Positions 49,489 through 59,450 of a DNA stretch of 64,000 nucleotides are shown in pieces. A program made the position numbers and the translations under genes. Origin of the DNA: RAM1 sp050247515 (GTDB lineage Bacteria > Pseudomonadota > Gammaproteobacteria > Burkholderiales > Burkholderiaceae_C); the NCBI GenBank assembly GCA_050247515.1, contig JBFWUB010000008.1, positions 124,001-188,000 of the forward strand, read 5' to 3'. The first letter of the stretch is position 1. The number at the start of each line of letters is the position of its first letter. The notes under the pieces were generated by a model, which saw nothing but the letters and a program-made list of their open reading frames with translations, was not told the origin of the DNA and did no database searches.

Positions 49489-50493
49489 TCAGCGGCGCAA
49501 GGCCTGCAGCTCGGCTTTGCGGGCGTCCAGCTCGGCCTTCAGCCGCATGATGGTGCGACGCGCGTTGATGCGCTCGGTGTCGTCGCGGATGCACACCGTC
49601 AGGCCCAGGTCCGACGGCGACACCTTCATGTACACCCAGATGCCCAGCGGCGGGTAGTACTTTTCAAACTCCACCGAGGTGCCGCGTTCGATGGCGTCCT
49701 GGCATTTCTCCAGAAACTTGCCGGAGGCGGTTTCAGGAAATTCGGTCAGCAGGCAGCGGCCCTTGAGCTCATCGCGGTCGCGCCGCAGGATGCGCGCGGC
49801 TTCGGGGTTGGCATAGACGAAGCACCATTCGCGGTCCAGCAGGATGAAGCCGTCGGTCAGGCCCTCCAGCGTGCGGGTGAACCGCTCGGCCGTCAGCCGG
49901 GCCTCGTCGGCCACGGCGCGAAACCGGCTCACGTCCTGGATCGCGCCGCGCACATGGGTGATCGAGCCCTGCGCGTCGCGCTCGGCTTCGCCCAGCGCGC
50001 GGATCCATACATCGCGGCCGCGAGCCGTCACCAGCTGAAGCTCCAGGTCAAACGGCTCGCCCTGGCGCGCGCAGGCGTCGAAGGCTTCCATCAGCAGCTC
50101 CTGCGAATCGGGCGTGTAGAACGACAGCGCATCCTGGCTGCTGGGTTCATAGTCGGGCGGCACCTCGTGGATGGTCTTGACCTCGTCGGACCAGACCCAC
50201 TTCATGGCCGTCAGGTCCACCGACCAGGCGCCCAGCCGGCCGGCCGCCGCGGCCATGCGCAGCAGGGCCTGGGTTTCCTTGATCTGCTGTTCGCTCATCC
50301 ATGAGGTGGACACGCCGTTGTGGGCGCCCAGGTAGCCGCGGTAGGTGACGCCGGACGTCCAGAACGATCCTTCGGCCGCGCCGCCGGTGCTGCTGGCGGC
50401 ATCGCGGCGGCGCCACATGCGCCGCCATGCTGCGGCAACGCCGTCGCCGATACCTGTTGCGTCTTTCATGGGGATGACATGTGCCTGGACCAT
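49489..50493 (-). CDS. PAS-domain sensor protein without output domain
   Basis: Protein of 334 residues with two PAS domains: about 95-200 (GRLGAWSVDLTAMKWVWSDE, then a PAC segment VWIRALGEAERDAQGSITHV) and about 210-315 (GLTDGFILLDREWCFVYANP). It ends in a short coiled coil (RLKAELDARKAELQALRR). No kinase, GGDEF or methyl-accepting domain follows, so it may partner with another protein. AAGGAG five bases upstream supports the start at 50493. Confidence 0.85.
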   Translation of the reverse strand: MVQAHVIPMKDATGIGDGVAAAWRRMWRRRDAASSTGGAAEGSFWTSGVTYRGYLGAHNGVSTSWMSEQQIKETQALLRMAAAAGRLGAWSVDLTAMKWVWSDEVKTIHEVPPDYEPSSQDALSFYTPDSQELLMEAFDACARQGEPFDLELQLVTARGRDVWIRALGEAERDAQGSITHVRGAIQDVSRFRAVADEARLTAERFTRTLEGLTDGFILLDREWCFVYANPEAARILRRDRDELKGRCLLTEFPETASGKFLEKCQDAIERGTSVEFEKYYPPLGIWVYMKVSPSDLGLTVCIRDDTERINARRTIMRLKAELDARKAELQALRR

Positions 50494-50726
50494 GCGAGCT
50501 CCTTGCATTGCCGTGACCGCCTGTTGCTGGAGCCCGCAGGGACGCATAAGGCGTGCCATGCGGCAGGGAAGATGTCACGCGGCAGACAGTGGCGCGGCGG
50601 CGGAAATGAGGCCTTTTGGACGATGCTGGGGCGGCCGGCGGCCCGCCGCGCCTCACTTTGAGGCGGCGCCGCCAGACCGCGCCCCAGAATGCGGCGCACA
50701 CGTTGCGCCGGCTTCTGGCGGATGCT

Positions 50727-51242
50727 TCAGGCGGCGACTTCGCCGCGCGCGATCGCCGTGGTGCCGGCCAGGACGTGAAAGGTGGTGCCGGCGCCCAGGT
50801 GCGGCAGCGCCACCTCGGGGCGCAGCAGCTCCAGGCCCGCGCGCTGCGTGCCGCCCGCCTCCCACCATGAGGCCACGGGCTGTGCCAGGCGCGCGGTAAA
50901 GCCGCGGCGGCCCACGATCACGGTGCAGCGCTGTTCGCCCGACGCCAACGGCGGCAGCCCGCCCGGCAGGGGCAGTGGGGTCACGTCGGCCTGCAGGTGG
51001 GGCGTGAACGGGCTGCCCGGTGCAAATTCGTTGGGCGGCGGCGCGCTGTAGGGAATCCTGCGCGCCAGATAGCCGACAAGCTGGCCGATGGCCGGCACCC
51101 ACAGCACCAGCAGCAGCGTGCCAACGTCGCGCAGGGTGGACGGGTTGGGCGCGGCGTAGCGCACCACGCCACCCAGCACCGCCAGCGCCAGCAGCACGAC
51201 CATGACCGCGCGCCGGCTGGAGGGGGAAACAGTGAATGCCAT
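50727..51242 (-). CDS. Hypothetical two-helix membrane protein
   Basis: Protein of 171 residues. Two hydrophobic helices near the N-terminus (AVMVVLLALAVLGGVVRYAA and TLLLVLWVPAIGQLVGYLA) anchor it; the remaining 105 residues are soluble (CTVIVGRRGFTARLAQPVAS, LELLRPEVALPHLGAGTTFH). No family recognised. Upstream and downstream genes are likewise hypothetical. Confidence 0.65.
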   Translation of the reverse strand: MAFTVSPSSRRAVMVVLLALAVLGGVVRYAAPNPSTLRDVGTLLLVLWVPAIGQLVGYLARRIPYSAPPPNEFAPGSPFTPHLQADVTPLPLPGGLPPLASGEQRCTVIVGRRGFTARLAQPVASWWEAGGTQRAGLELLRPEVALPHLGAGTTFHVLAGTTAIARGEVAA

Positions 51243-51267
51243 GGCCCGTATTGTGCGGGCCGGGGCA

Positions 51268-51486
51268 TCAATGGGCGGGGCGGATCCTGCCTTCTTTCAC
51301 GTAGCGGTCGTATTCGTCGCGCGTGATGGCGGTGGAGCCGGCCGCGCCGTTGCTGGCCGTCCAGCCCAGCGTGACGCTTTCGTCCTCACCCAGGTCGATC
51401 TCCACCGGGCCGTTGGGGATGGGCATCATCACGCCGTCACCGGCCCGAAAGCAGACGTTGCCGCGGATGGTGGCTTGCTGTGTCAT
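51268..51486 (-). CDS. Hypothetical acidic protein, 72 residues
   Basis: Short protein MTQQATIRGNVCFRAGDGVM, then PVEIDLGEDESVTLGWTASN and ITRDEYDRYVKEGRIR. AAGGAG lies six bases before the ATG. Predicted soluble and beta-rich; not recognised. Confidence 0.7.
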   Translation of the reverse strand: MTQQATIRGNVCFRAGDGVMMPIPNGPVEIDLGEDESVTLGWTASNGAAGSTAITRDEYDRYVKEGRIRPAH

Positions 51487-51588
51487 GGTGTACTCCTTGG
51501 GAATGCCTTCCATTGAAGCGCGTGCGGCGCCGCCCTCGTGTCAGCCGCCAGCGCATGCCGCTGCCGGACCAGCCCGCAAGCGGCGGCC

Positions 51589-52518
51589 TCAGGCCAGCAG
51601 CAGTGCCGCTACCCCGACCAGCACCAGCAGCAAGCCGGCCCGCTCGGCCAGCGTGAGCTTTTCACGCAGCAGGCGGTGCGACACCAGGTAGCTGAACACC
51701 ACCTCCACCATGCCCAGCGTGCGCACGTTGGCGGCCGAGGTCATGGCGAAGGCGGTGAACCAGCCGGCGGACGCCAGCGCCCCCATGCCGCCGGCCAGCA
51801 CCGACACGCGCCAGGCGGCGGCCGTGGCGCGCAGCGCGGCCGGCTCGCGCAGTGCCAGCCAGCCGCCCAGCACCAGCGTCTGCAGCAGCTGGGCCCACAG
51901 CACGCCCCAGGCGCCCACCAGCCAGGGCGCAACGCCCGGCAGCTGCAGGGCCGCGCCGCGGTAGCCCACCGCCGACAGCGCAAACCCCGCGCCGCAGGCC
52001 AGGCCATACACGGCCGCCAGCCCCGCCCAGGAGCGCGCGCCCGGCGCCGCCGGCGTGGCCGCGCGCGGCCATGACAGCAGCACCACGCCCGCGGTGGCCA
52101 GCCCCATGGCCAGCAGCGTCACCCAGCCGGGCAACTCGTGCAGGAACAGCGTGGCAAACACGGCCACCTGCAGCGCGTCGGTCTTGGAATACGCCACCCC
52201 AATGACGAAGTTGCGCTGCTTCATGGCCGCCAGCAGAAAGGCGGTGGCAGCCAGCTGCCCCATGGCGCCCAGCGCCAGCCAGGCCAGGTAGCCGGCGTGA
52301 AACGGCGGCAGGGAGGCGGCCGTGGCGGGCAGGGCATGCAGCGCCGCCACCCAGGCCGCGGCAAACGGCAGCCCGTACAGGAAGCGCGCCAGCGTGGCGC
52401 CCAGCGTGCCGGCCTGCGCCACCAGCGAGCGCTGCGCCGCGTTGCGCGCGGTCTGCGCGAGCGCGGCGGCCAGCACGATGGGGATCCAGGCCGAGGCGGC
52501 CAGCGCGGTGGACGACAT
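51589..52518 (-). CDS. DMT-superfamily (EamA) transporter
   Basis: Inner-membrane protein of 309 residues with about ten hydrophobic helices in two EamA halves: GYLAWLALGAMGQLAATAFL, VIGVAYSKTDALQVAVFATL, and the second half VFSYLVSHRLLREKLTLAER. Members export metabolites such as amino acids or drugs; the substrate is unknown. Alternative start six codons upstream. Confidence 0.87.
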   Translation of the reverse strand: MSSTALAASAWIPIVLAAALAQTARNAAQRSLVAQAGTLGATLARFLYGLPFAAAWVAALHALPATAASLPPFHAGYLAWLALGAMGQLAATAFLLAAMKQRNFVIGVAYSKTDALQVAVFATLFLHELPGWVTLLAMGLATAGVVLLSWPRAATPAAPGARSWAGLAAVYGLACGAGFALSAVGYRGAALQLPGVAPWLVGAWGVLWAQLLQTLVLGGWLALREPAALRATAAAWRVSVLAGGMGALASAGWFTAFAMTSAANVRTLGMVEVVFSYLVSHRLLREKLTLAERAGLLLVLVGVAALLLA

Positions 52519-52634
52519 GCGCCCGGTTATACGCATTTCCGTCAGCAGCGTGGCACGTCATCGGGCAGGGGCGGCATCGCCAGCCGGCACGGCCGCGCGC
52601 GGCGCGCCGAATTGCGGTAAGGTCTGCGCCCTAC

Positions 52635-53575
<941 letters not shown>

Positions 53576-53579
<4 letters not shown>

Positions 53580-54337
53580 ACCTTTACGCAGTCCGCGCCA
53601 TTTACCGGTTCGAGATGGCCCGCACCTTCCGCACGCTGGTGCAAAGCATTGTGTCGCCGGTGGTCAGCACGTCGCTGTACTTCGTGGTGTTCGGCTCGGC
53701 CATCGGCTCGCGCATCCCCGAGGTGGGCGGCGTGAGCTACGGCGCGTTCATCGTGCCGGGGCTGGTCATGCTGTCGCTGCTCACGCAAAGCATCAGCAAC
53801 GCGTCGTTCGGCATTTACTTCCCGAAGTTCACCGGCACCATCTACGAGCTGCTGTCCGCGCCCGTGTCCACGCTGGAGGTGGTGCTGGCCTATGTGGGGG
53901 CCGCCGCCACCAAGTCCATCATGCTGGGGCTGATCATCCTGGCCACGGCGGCGCTGTTTGTGCCGCTGAAGATCCTGCACCCGGGCTTCATGCTGCTGTT
54001 CCTCGTGCTCACGTCGGTCACGTTCAGCCTGCTGGGCTTCATCATCGGCATCTGGGCGGACGGCTTCGAGAAGCTGCAGTTCATCCCCACGCTGATCATC
54101 ACGCCGCTGACCTTCCTGGGCGGCACCTTCTATGCCATCGACATGCTGCCGCCCTTCTGGCAAAGCGTCAGCCTGTTCAACCCGGTGGTGTACCTGGTGA
54201 GCGGATTTCGCTGGAGCTTTTACGGCGTGTCTGACGTGGGCGTGGGCCTGAGCCTGGGCATGACGCTGCTGTTCATGCTGCTGTGCCTGGGCGGCGTGGC
54301 CTGGATCTTCAAGACCGGCTACCGGCTGAAGAGCTGA
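53576..54337 (+). CDS. ABC-2-type permease (YadH-like)
   Basis: Membrane subunit of 253 residues with six helices and the ABC-2 signature region (VGGVSYGAFIVPGLVMLSLL, TLIITPLTFLGGTFYAIDML, VVYLVSGFRWSFYGV). With the upstream ATPase it forms a homodimeric-type exporter of unknown substrate. The next gene, rbgA, starts 14 bp downstream and may be cotranscribed. Confidence 0.92.
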
Positions 54338-54350
54338 GGGGCACGAGCAC

Positions 54351-55277
54351 ATGGCGATCCAGTGGTTTCCGGGGCACATGAACCTCACGCGCAAGGCCAT
54401 TGCCGAGCGCATCAAGGACATCGACGTAGTGATCGAGGTGCTGGACGCGCGGTTGCCCGCGTCCAGCGCCAACCCGCTGCTGGCCGAGATGACCGGCCAC
54501 AAGCCCACGGTGAAGATCCTGAACAAGCAGGACATGGCCGACCCCGCGCGCACCCAGGCCTGGCTGGACCACTACAACGCCATTCCCGGCACGCGCGCGC
54601 TGGCGCTCAAGGCCAGCGACGCCGGTGCCACGCAGGTGCTGGCCCCTGCCTGCCATGCGCTGGCGCCGGGGCGTGGCGGTTTGGCCAAGCCCATGCGGGT
54701 GCTGACCTGCGGCGTGCCCAACGTGGGCAAGTCCACGCTCATCAATTCGCTGACGGGCAAGCGCCACGCGAAGACGGGCGACGAAGCCGGCATCACCAAG
54801 CTGGAGCAGCGCATCACGCTGGCGGATGACTTTTACCTGTACGACACGCCGGGCATGCTGTGGCCGCGCATTGTGGTCCCCCAAAGCGGCTTCAACCTGG
54901 CGGCCAGCGGCGCCATCGGCCGCAATGCCTATGACGAAGAAGAAGTGGCACTGGAACTGCTGGACTACCTGCGCCGCCACTACGCACCGCTGCTGCAGGC
55001 GCGCTACAAGATCGCGGGCGCGGAACAGATGAAAGACGAAGAAGTGCTGGAGGCCATTGGCCGCCAGCGCGGCGCGCTGCTGGGCAAGGGGCGGGTCAAC
55101 ACGCAAAAGGCAGCGGAAATCGTCATCACCGAATTCCGCACCGAGGTCCTGGGGCGCATCACGCTGGAGACGCCGCAGGAATACGCGCAGTGGCTTGCCG
55201 ATGCCCAGGTGCTGGAGGCCGCGCGCGCCGAAAAGAAGGCGGCGCGGGCACGCAAGGGCAAGCCAGACCAGGCCTGA
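54351..55277 (+). CDS. rbgA: Ribosome biogenesis GTPase RbgA/YlqF-like
   Basis: Circularly permuted GTPase of 308 residues that acts in late 50S subunit assembly. Order of motifs is G4-G1-G3 as expected: ILNKQDMAD, then GVPNVGKSTLINSLTG, then YDTPGMLWP. The N-terminus MAIQWFPGHMNLTRKAI is the RbgA signature. The C-terminal helical domain binds the ribosome; it ends in a Lys/Arg/Ala tail. Confidence 0.92.
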   Translation: MAIQWFPGHMNLTRKAIAERIKDIDVVIEVLDARLPASSANPLLAEMTGHKPTVKILNKQDMADPARTQAWLDHYNAIPGTRALALKASDAGATQVLAPACHALAPGRGGLAKPMRVLTCGVPNVGKSTLINSLTGKRHAKTGDEAGITKLEQRITLADDFYLYDTPGMLWPRIVVPQSGFNLAASGAIGRNAYDEEEVALELLDYLRRHYAPLLQARYKIAGAEQMKDEEVLEAIGRQRGALLGKGRVNTQKAAEIVITEFRTEVLGRITLETPQEYAQWLADAQVLEAARAEKKAARARKGKPDQA

Positions 55278-55287
55278 AAAGGCCGTT

Positions 55288-55331
55288 TGAAGCGCAAAAC
55301 GCCGATTTACGCTTCATTTGTGAAGCGTAAA
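55288..55331. promoter_or_regulatory. Perfect 11-bp inverted repeat with extra half-site
   Basis: TTTACGCTTCA (55306-55316), four-base spacer TTTG, then TGAAGCGTAAA (55321-55331), a perfect palindrome. A third related half-site, TGAAGCGCAAAA, starts at 55288. No T-run follows on either strand, so it looks like an operator, 144 bp before the M14 peptidase gene, rather than a terminator for rbgA. Confidence 0.5.
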
Positions 55332-55475
55332 GGGTGGTTGCCAGCCTGTCCGAAGCTGGCGCCCGCCTTGATGGGGGTATCGGTTCGCTGACGCATGCCC
55401 AAAACCAGGGACGGAGGTGGCCGCACCCGATAATCACCAGCCCCACGTACTGCGGCGCCAGCCCAACTCCCTGCC

Positions 55476-56390
55476 ATGACTCCTGTCGCCCGCTACCCCA
55501 TCGGCACCCCCGGCCAACCGTGGGGCCCCGCCGAAATTGCGCAATGGCGCGCGCTGCAGAAGCGCCGGCGCAGCTATGCGGACGACGTGCTGGCGCCGCT
55601 GGGCCGGCTCGGCGCGCCGCTGGAGGTGTTTCAGTATGGCGAGGTGGTGTATGGCGGCGAACGCTACCCGCTGATGGCGGTGCGTACCGGCGCGTGGCAG
55701 CCCGGCCTGCCGGGCGTGCTGGTTACCGGTGGGGTGCACGGGTACGAGACCAGCGGCGTGCTGGGCGCGCTGCAGTTCCTGGCGCAGCACGCGCAGGCGT
55801 ATGCGGGCCGCGTGAACCTGCTGGTGGCGCCCTGCGTGAGCCCCTGGGCCTGGGAGCGCATCCACCGCTGGAACCATGACGCCATCGACCCCAACCGTTC
55901 CTTCCGCACCCCCAGCCCGGCGCAGGAATCGGCCGCGTTGATGCAGCTGGTGGCGCCGTGGCGCGGGCAGTTTGCCGCGCACATTGACCTGCATGAAACC
56001 ACCGACACGGATGAATCGGAATACCGCCCGGCGCTGGCCGCGCGCGACGGCAAGCCGTTTGAGCCCGGCACCATCCCCGACGGCTTCTATCTGGTGGACG
56101 ACACGGAGAACCCGCAACCCGCCTTCCAGCGCGCGATCATTGAAGCCGTGCGGCAGGTGACGCACATCGCGCCCGCCGACGAGCAGGGCGAAATCATCGG
56201 CACGCCGGTGGTGGACCCTGGCGTGATCCGCTACCGCTTCAGCGAATGGGGCCTGTGCGCCAGCGTGAGCGGCGCGCGCTGCACCACCACCACCGAGGTG
56301 TGCCCCGACAGCCCGCGCGCCACGCCCGCGCAATGCAACGCCGCCCAGGTGGCGGCGGTGCGCGCGGCGATCAGCTTTGTGCTGGGGTGA
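55476..56390 (+). CDS. M14-family zinc metallocarboxypeptidase
   Basis: Protein of 304 residues with zinc ligands His88 and Glu91 (GGVHGYETSG) and a histidine in AHIDLHETTD (169 or 173). The general-base Glu could not be assigned with certainty. No export signal, so it is probably cytoplasmic; substrate may be a peptide or acyl-peptide. Its stop codon directly abuts the end of the catalase-like gene on the other strand. Confidence 0.85.
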   Translation: MTPVARYPIGTPGQPWGPAEIAQWRALQKRRRSYADDVLAPLGRLGAPLEVFQYGEVVYGGERYPLMAVRTGAWQPGLPGVLVTGGVHGYETSGVLGALQFLAQHAQAYAGRVNLLVAPCVSPWAWERIHRWNHDAIDPNRSFRTPSPAQESAALMQLVAPWRGQFAAHIDLHETTDTDESEYRPALAARDGKPFEPGTIPDGFYLVDDTENPQPAFQRAIIEAVRQVTHIAPADEQGEIIGTPVVDPGVIRYRFSEWGLCASVSGARCTTTTEVCPDSPRATPAQCNAAQVAAVRAAISFVLG

Positions 56391-57410
56391 TCACTGCTGC
56401 TTGGGCCCTTCACCCAGGCGACGCCCCAGGCCCACGGCATAGGGCGCGGCGCGCGCGGCGATCATCGGGTCGGCCGACGGCTCCACGCCCTTGGGCAGCA
56501 CCATCGGGTTGTAGGTGATCGTCAGGCAGGGGCCACCCGCGTCCTCGGCCACCGAGGTGATCTTCAGCTGACCCAGGTTCACCTTGCGGCGGCCCTCGGG
56601 CAGCGGCACGGTGGCGCTGTCCAGCCGGTCACCGGCTTGTGCCAGCTCCAGGTTGAAATTGAAGGCCACCTTGCCGTCCTTCACGCGCTGGCGCAGGTCG
56701 TCAAACAGGAAGGCCGGGCCCTTGGCCTTGGCCTCGTCGTCGCTCAGGCCCTGCACGCCGGCCACGGGCTCGAACACCCATTTGCCAAACTGCTTTGCGC
56801 CCGCTGCGTTGACGAAGCCGAACGCATGCACGCCCCAGTAGTTGACCGCGCCAAAGCTGGCCGGCACCGGCTGCGATGCGAAATAGCGCCCCTGCAGCAG
56901 CACCTCGGGGTTGGCATCGGCAAAGGCCTTGACCTTGGCCGCGTCGGGCATCCTGGTGGCCGGGTCGAGCTGCAACGACGCCAGGCGGCCCAGGAACTGC
57001 TGGGGCGACGATGCGCCAAACACCGGCGCCGAGATATTGCCCATCTGCCACAGCTCGCCGCCCGGCAGGTTGAACTGCAGCGCCATGTTGCGCTGGCCCT
57101 TGGTGTTGTCGGGGGCCTTGGGGTTGGCACCGCCGACGGAAAAGCGCACCACCACCGGCACCGGCTGGCCGCTGAAGGCGCTGGCGGTGGACAGGGCGCG
57201 CGCGTCGGCGCTGCCCACAAATTCACCCACGGCGCAGATGCCCTTGGCGCCCGAGCGGCGGTAGCCCTCGAACTTGCCGAAGGTGGCCTCGAACTGGTTC
57301 AGGAAGGCATTGGGGTCCACCGGCGCGCCGCCGGCGGGCGACTGCGCAAAGGCGTTCAGCGTGAGGAAGGTCGTGGCGGCGGCCACGGCGGAAAAGACCA
57401 GCGTTTTCAT
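56391..57410 (-). CDS. Catalase-family periplasmic haem protein lacking the distal His
   Basis: Protein of 339 residues with signal peptide (LVFSAVAAATTFLTLNAFAQ) and the catalase-related peroxidase (SrpA) fold: VVVRFSVGGANPKAPDNTKG, MALQFNLPGGELWQMG, and at the end GVEPSADPMIAARAAPYAVG with Arg320 and proximal Tyr324. The distal histidine of the usual (R)RxHAKG motif is replaced by Gly54 in YRRSGAKGICA. The codon for Gly54 is clear in the sequence. Ordinary peroxidase or catalase chemistry is therefore doubtful; the product could be a haem-based sensor or altered enzyme. Confidence 0.85.
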   Translation of the reverse strand: MKTLVFSAVAAATTFLTLNAFAQSPAGGAPVDPNAFLNQFEATFGKFEGYRRSGAKGICAVGEFVGSADARALSTASAFSGQPVPVVVRFSVGGANPKAPDNTKGQRNMALQFNLPGGELWQMGNISAPVFGASSPQQFLGRLASLQLDPATRMPDAAKVKAFADANPEVLLQGRYFASQPVPASFGAVNYWGVHAFGFVNAAGAKQFGKWVFEPVAGVQGLSDDEAKAKGPAFLFDDLRQRVKDGKVAFNFNLELAQAGDRLDSATVPLPEGRRKVNLGQLKITSVAEDAGGPCLTITYNPMVLPKGVEPSADPMIAARAAPYAVGLGRRLGEGPKQQ

Positions 57411-57515
57411 GGAATGGGGCTCCGGTTTTGTGAAGGACAGCACGCAGCGGGCCGGCCACCCCGCAAGGGCCTCCGGCATCCACTGGGCACGTAGTCGGCC
57501 CCGGTGAAGAAAACC

Positions 57516-58067
57516 TTACCGCTGCGGCACGTACAGCGGGTACAGCGCGCCTTCCTCGCGCGCAAAGCGCGCCGCCAGCGTCTGGCGGATGGAGTCCTGG
57601 TCCACCATGAAGGCTGGCCCGAGCACGGCACGGTCATTGGCGGTGTATTGCTCCACAAACAGCGCGGCTGTTCTGGCGATCTGGTTCATCTCGACCTGGT
57701 AGGCGCGCGACAGCTGCGCCTGGCCCGATGCCTTGGCATGCGGCGCCGAACGGATGTACAGGTACAGGCGCGTGTTCTCGATCAGCAGGTGGTCCGTGAG
57801 CAGCGAATGGAACTTGCGCAGCGCCTGCCGCGCCGACGGCGCGTCACCCAGCGCAGCAGCGGTGGCCGCGCGCCGCACCAGCGTCAGCAGCGCCACATGG
57901 TCACTGACCAGCGACGGGATGAGCACCGGGTCGTAGCACGGGCCACGCCCCAGGGACACACGGGCCGCGCTGACCAGCGGCGCGGGGGATGAGTGCCGCT
58001 GCAGCGGCGCGGGCGCCGTGGTGGCGCTGCCTGAGAGTGCGCCGAACAGGCTTCTGACCATTTCCAT
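57516..58067 (-). CDS. Hemerythrin-like domain protein
   Basis: Four-helix di-iron protein of 183 residues with candidate ligands His57 (SDHVALL), His87 and His93 (FHSLLTDHLLIEN), Glu97, and REEGALYPLY near the C-terminus. The N-terminal 45 residues are extra. These proteins sense or bind oxygen, NO or iron. AGGAGG lies five bases before the ATG at 58067. It sits 105 bp upstream of the catalase-like gene, on the same strand. Confidence 0.85.
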   Translation of the reverse strand: MEMVRSLFGALSGSATTAPAPLQRHSSPAPLVSAARVSLGRGPCYDPVLIPSLVSDHVALLTLVRRAATAAALGDAPSARQALRKFHSLLTDHLLIENTRLYLYIRSAPHAKASGQAQLSRAYQVEMNQIARTAALFVEQYTANDRAVLGPAFMVDQDSIRQTLAARFAREEGALYPLYVPQR

Positions 58068-58161
58068 CAAGACCTCCTGGAGCTGTCAGGGTCATTGAAG
58101 CACCGCTGGCGCGGGCGTGGAAACTGACCAATTGTCTAGGCAGACCTCAGACCATCGTCTG

Positions 58162-58197
58162 CCGGAGCAGCCGGAGCAGCCGGAGCAGCCGGAGCAG
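58162..58197. repeat. 9-bp tandem repeat (four copies)
   Basis: Four perfect copies of CCGGAGCAG followed by a partial fifth (CCGGCGCAG), between the hydrolase stop codon and the hemerythrin gene. It is not in a coding frame that I accept. A microsatellite-like slippage site. Confidence 0.85.
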
Positions 58198-58216
58198 CCG
58201 GCGCAGGCGCGCAGCG

Positions 58217-59296
58217 CTATGCGATGTCGCCCGGCGAGGCCGCGCCCATCCAGCACACCGTGCCGTCGGCGCGGCAGCCCTGCGGATAGACCTTTCTGGC
58301 GGCGTCCATGCCGCCTTCAAAGTCGGGCTCGGAGCGGAAGATGCGGCCAAACAGCAGGCTGGCGTGGCTGGACAGCTTCTTGCCTGGGCGGGCCACGAAA
58401 TAGCTGTGCGCGCCCAGGGGCATCTTTCTGGCGTTTTCAAAATCGATGTAGCGGAACCGGGGCGCGGCCAGCATGTCGGCGCCCGGCGCGGTGCCCAGCT
58501 TCACGTCGCCATCCACCACGCCGGCGCCAAACAGCACCGTGTCGGCGCGGGTGTAGGTGATGTACACGCGCTGCAGCGGGTGGATGCGCCCGACCCAGGC
58601 CGCGTGCTTGTCCGCCCCGGTGCAGCCGGCCATCAGCGCCACGTTGTGCATGGCCGACAGCGATGCCTCGGCGTCCTGCTGGTCCACCGTGTAGTGCAGG
58701 AAATGGCAGCCCAGGCTGTGCACGGCCAGCGACACCTTCTGCTGCTGCAGGTGCAGCCGGCGCGACGCCACCAGGCGCAGCAGGCGGGCCAGCGCGTCGG
58801 TGCTGTGCTGGGCATTGACCTTGGCCTGCGCATAGCGGCGGGCCTTGCGCGCGATCCAGCCCTCGCGCAGCGACTCGCGCGACTTCACGGCGGACAGCGC
58901 CTCGTCATCGTCGTCGGTCGCGGGTCTGGACTTGTCCAGGCCGGCCAGGTCCGAGCCGTCGGGCATGTAGCCCTCGGACGTCCAGGAAAAGCCGATCACG
59001 GCCACACCGTGCTGGCGCTCCAGCGCATCGCAGCGGGCAAAGCATTTTTTCGGCTCGGTGTTGTTGCCATGCAGGTAAAGCAGCACCGGCTTGTTGCCCT
59101 TGAGCACGGCGTCAATCAGCTGCACGGCGGCGGCGTCCGACAGCGCGCTGCGCTGCGCCGTGACATTCCAGCGGCCCTGCGGGTCGGCGGTGGCGTCCAC
59201 GCTGTTGAGCGTGTCGGCAAACGGCGTGTATTCGCGCGTCAGCGCGGATTCATTGCTGGCTGCAGCGTCAAGCCGGCGGTGGGTGAAGATCAGCAT
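58217..59296 (-). CDS. Alpha/beta-hydrolase (DUF900-like)
   Basis: Protein of 359 residues: LLYLHGNNTEPKKCFARCDA oxyanion region, VAVIGFSWTSEGYMPDG, and nucleophile VSLAVHSLGCHFLHYTV. A His for the triad lies near GAHSYFVARP. Similar to the DUF900 lipase/hydrolase group. AAGGAGG precedes the start at 59296. No export signal; function unknown. Confidence 0.82.
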   Translation of the reverse strand: MLIFTHRRLDAAASNESALTREYTPFADTLNSVDATADPQGRWNVTAQRSALSDAAAVQLIDAVLKGNKPVLLYLHGNNTEPKKCFARCDALERQHGVAVIGFSWTSEGYMPDGSDLAGLDKSRPATDDDDEALSAVKSRESLREGWIARKARRYAQAKVNAQHSTDALARLLRLVASRRLHLQQQKVSLAVHSLGCHFLHYTVDQQDAEASLSAMHNVALMAGCTGADKHAAWVGRIHPLQRVYITYTRADTVLFGAGVVDGDVKLGTAPGADMLAAPRFRYIDFENARKMPLGAHSYFVARPGKKLSSHASLLFGRIFRSEPDFEGGMDAARKVYPQGCRADGTVCWMGAASPGDIA

Positions 59297-59450
59297 GGGG
59301 GGCCTCCTTGGTGGCCCTGAACATACCCGCGCGGCCGGCCCGGCGCATCCCATAAATGGGGGACGGCAGCTACAGCGTCTGGCGGTAGCGCTCCAGCATC
59401 TGCTCCTGCGTTTCAAACGCGGTGCCGAGCCGTGCCGCCCTGGGCAGGTG

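Noticed and set aside
58162..58197. CRISPR-like array
   Set aside because: Unit is 9 bp with no spacers; a simple tandem repeat, and no cas genes are present.
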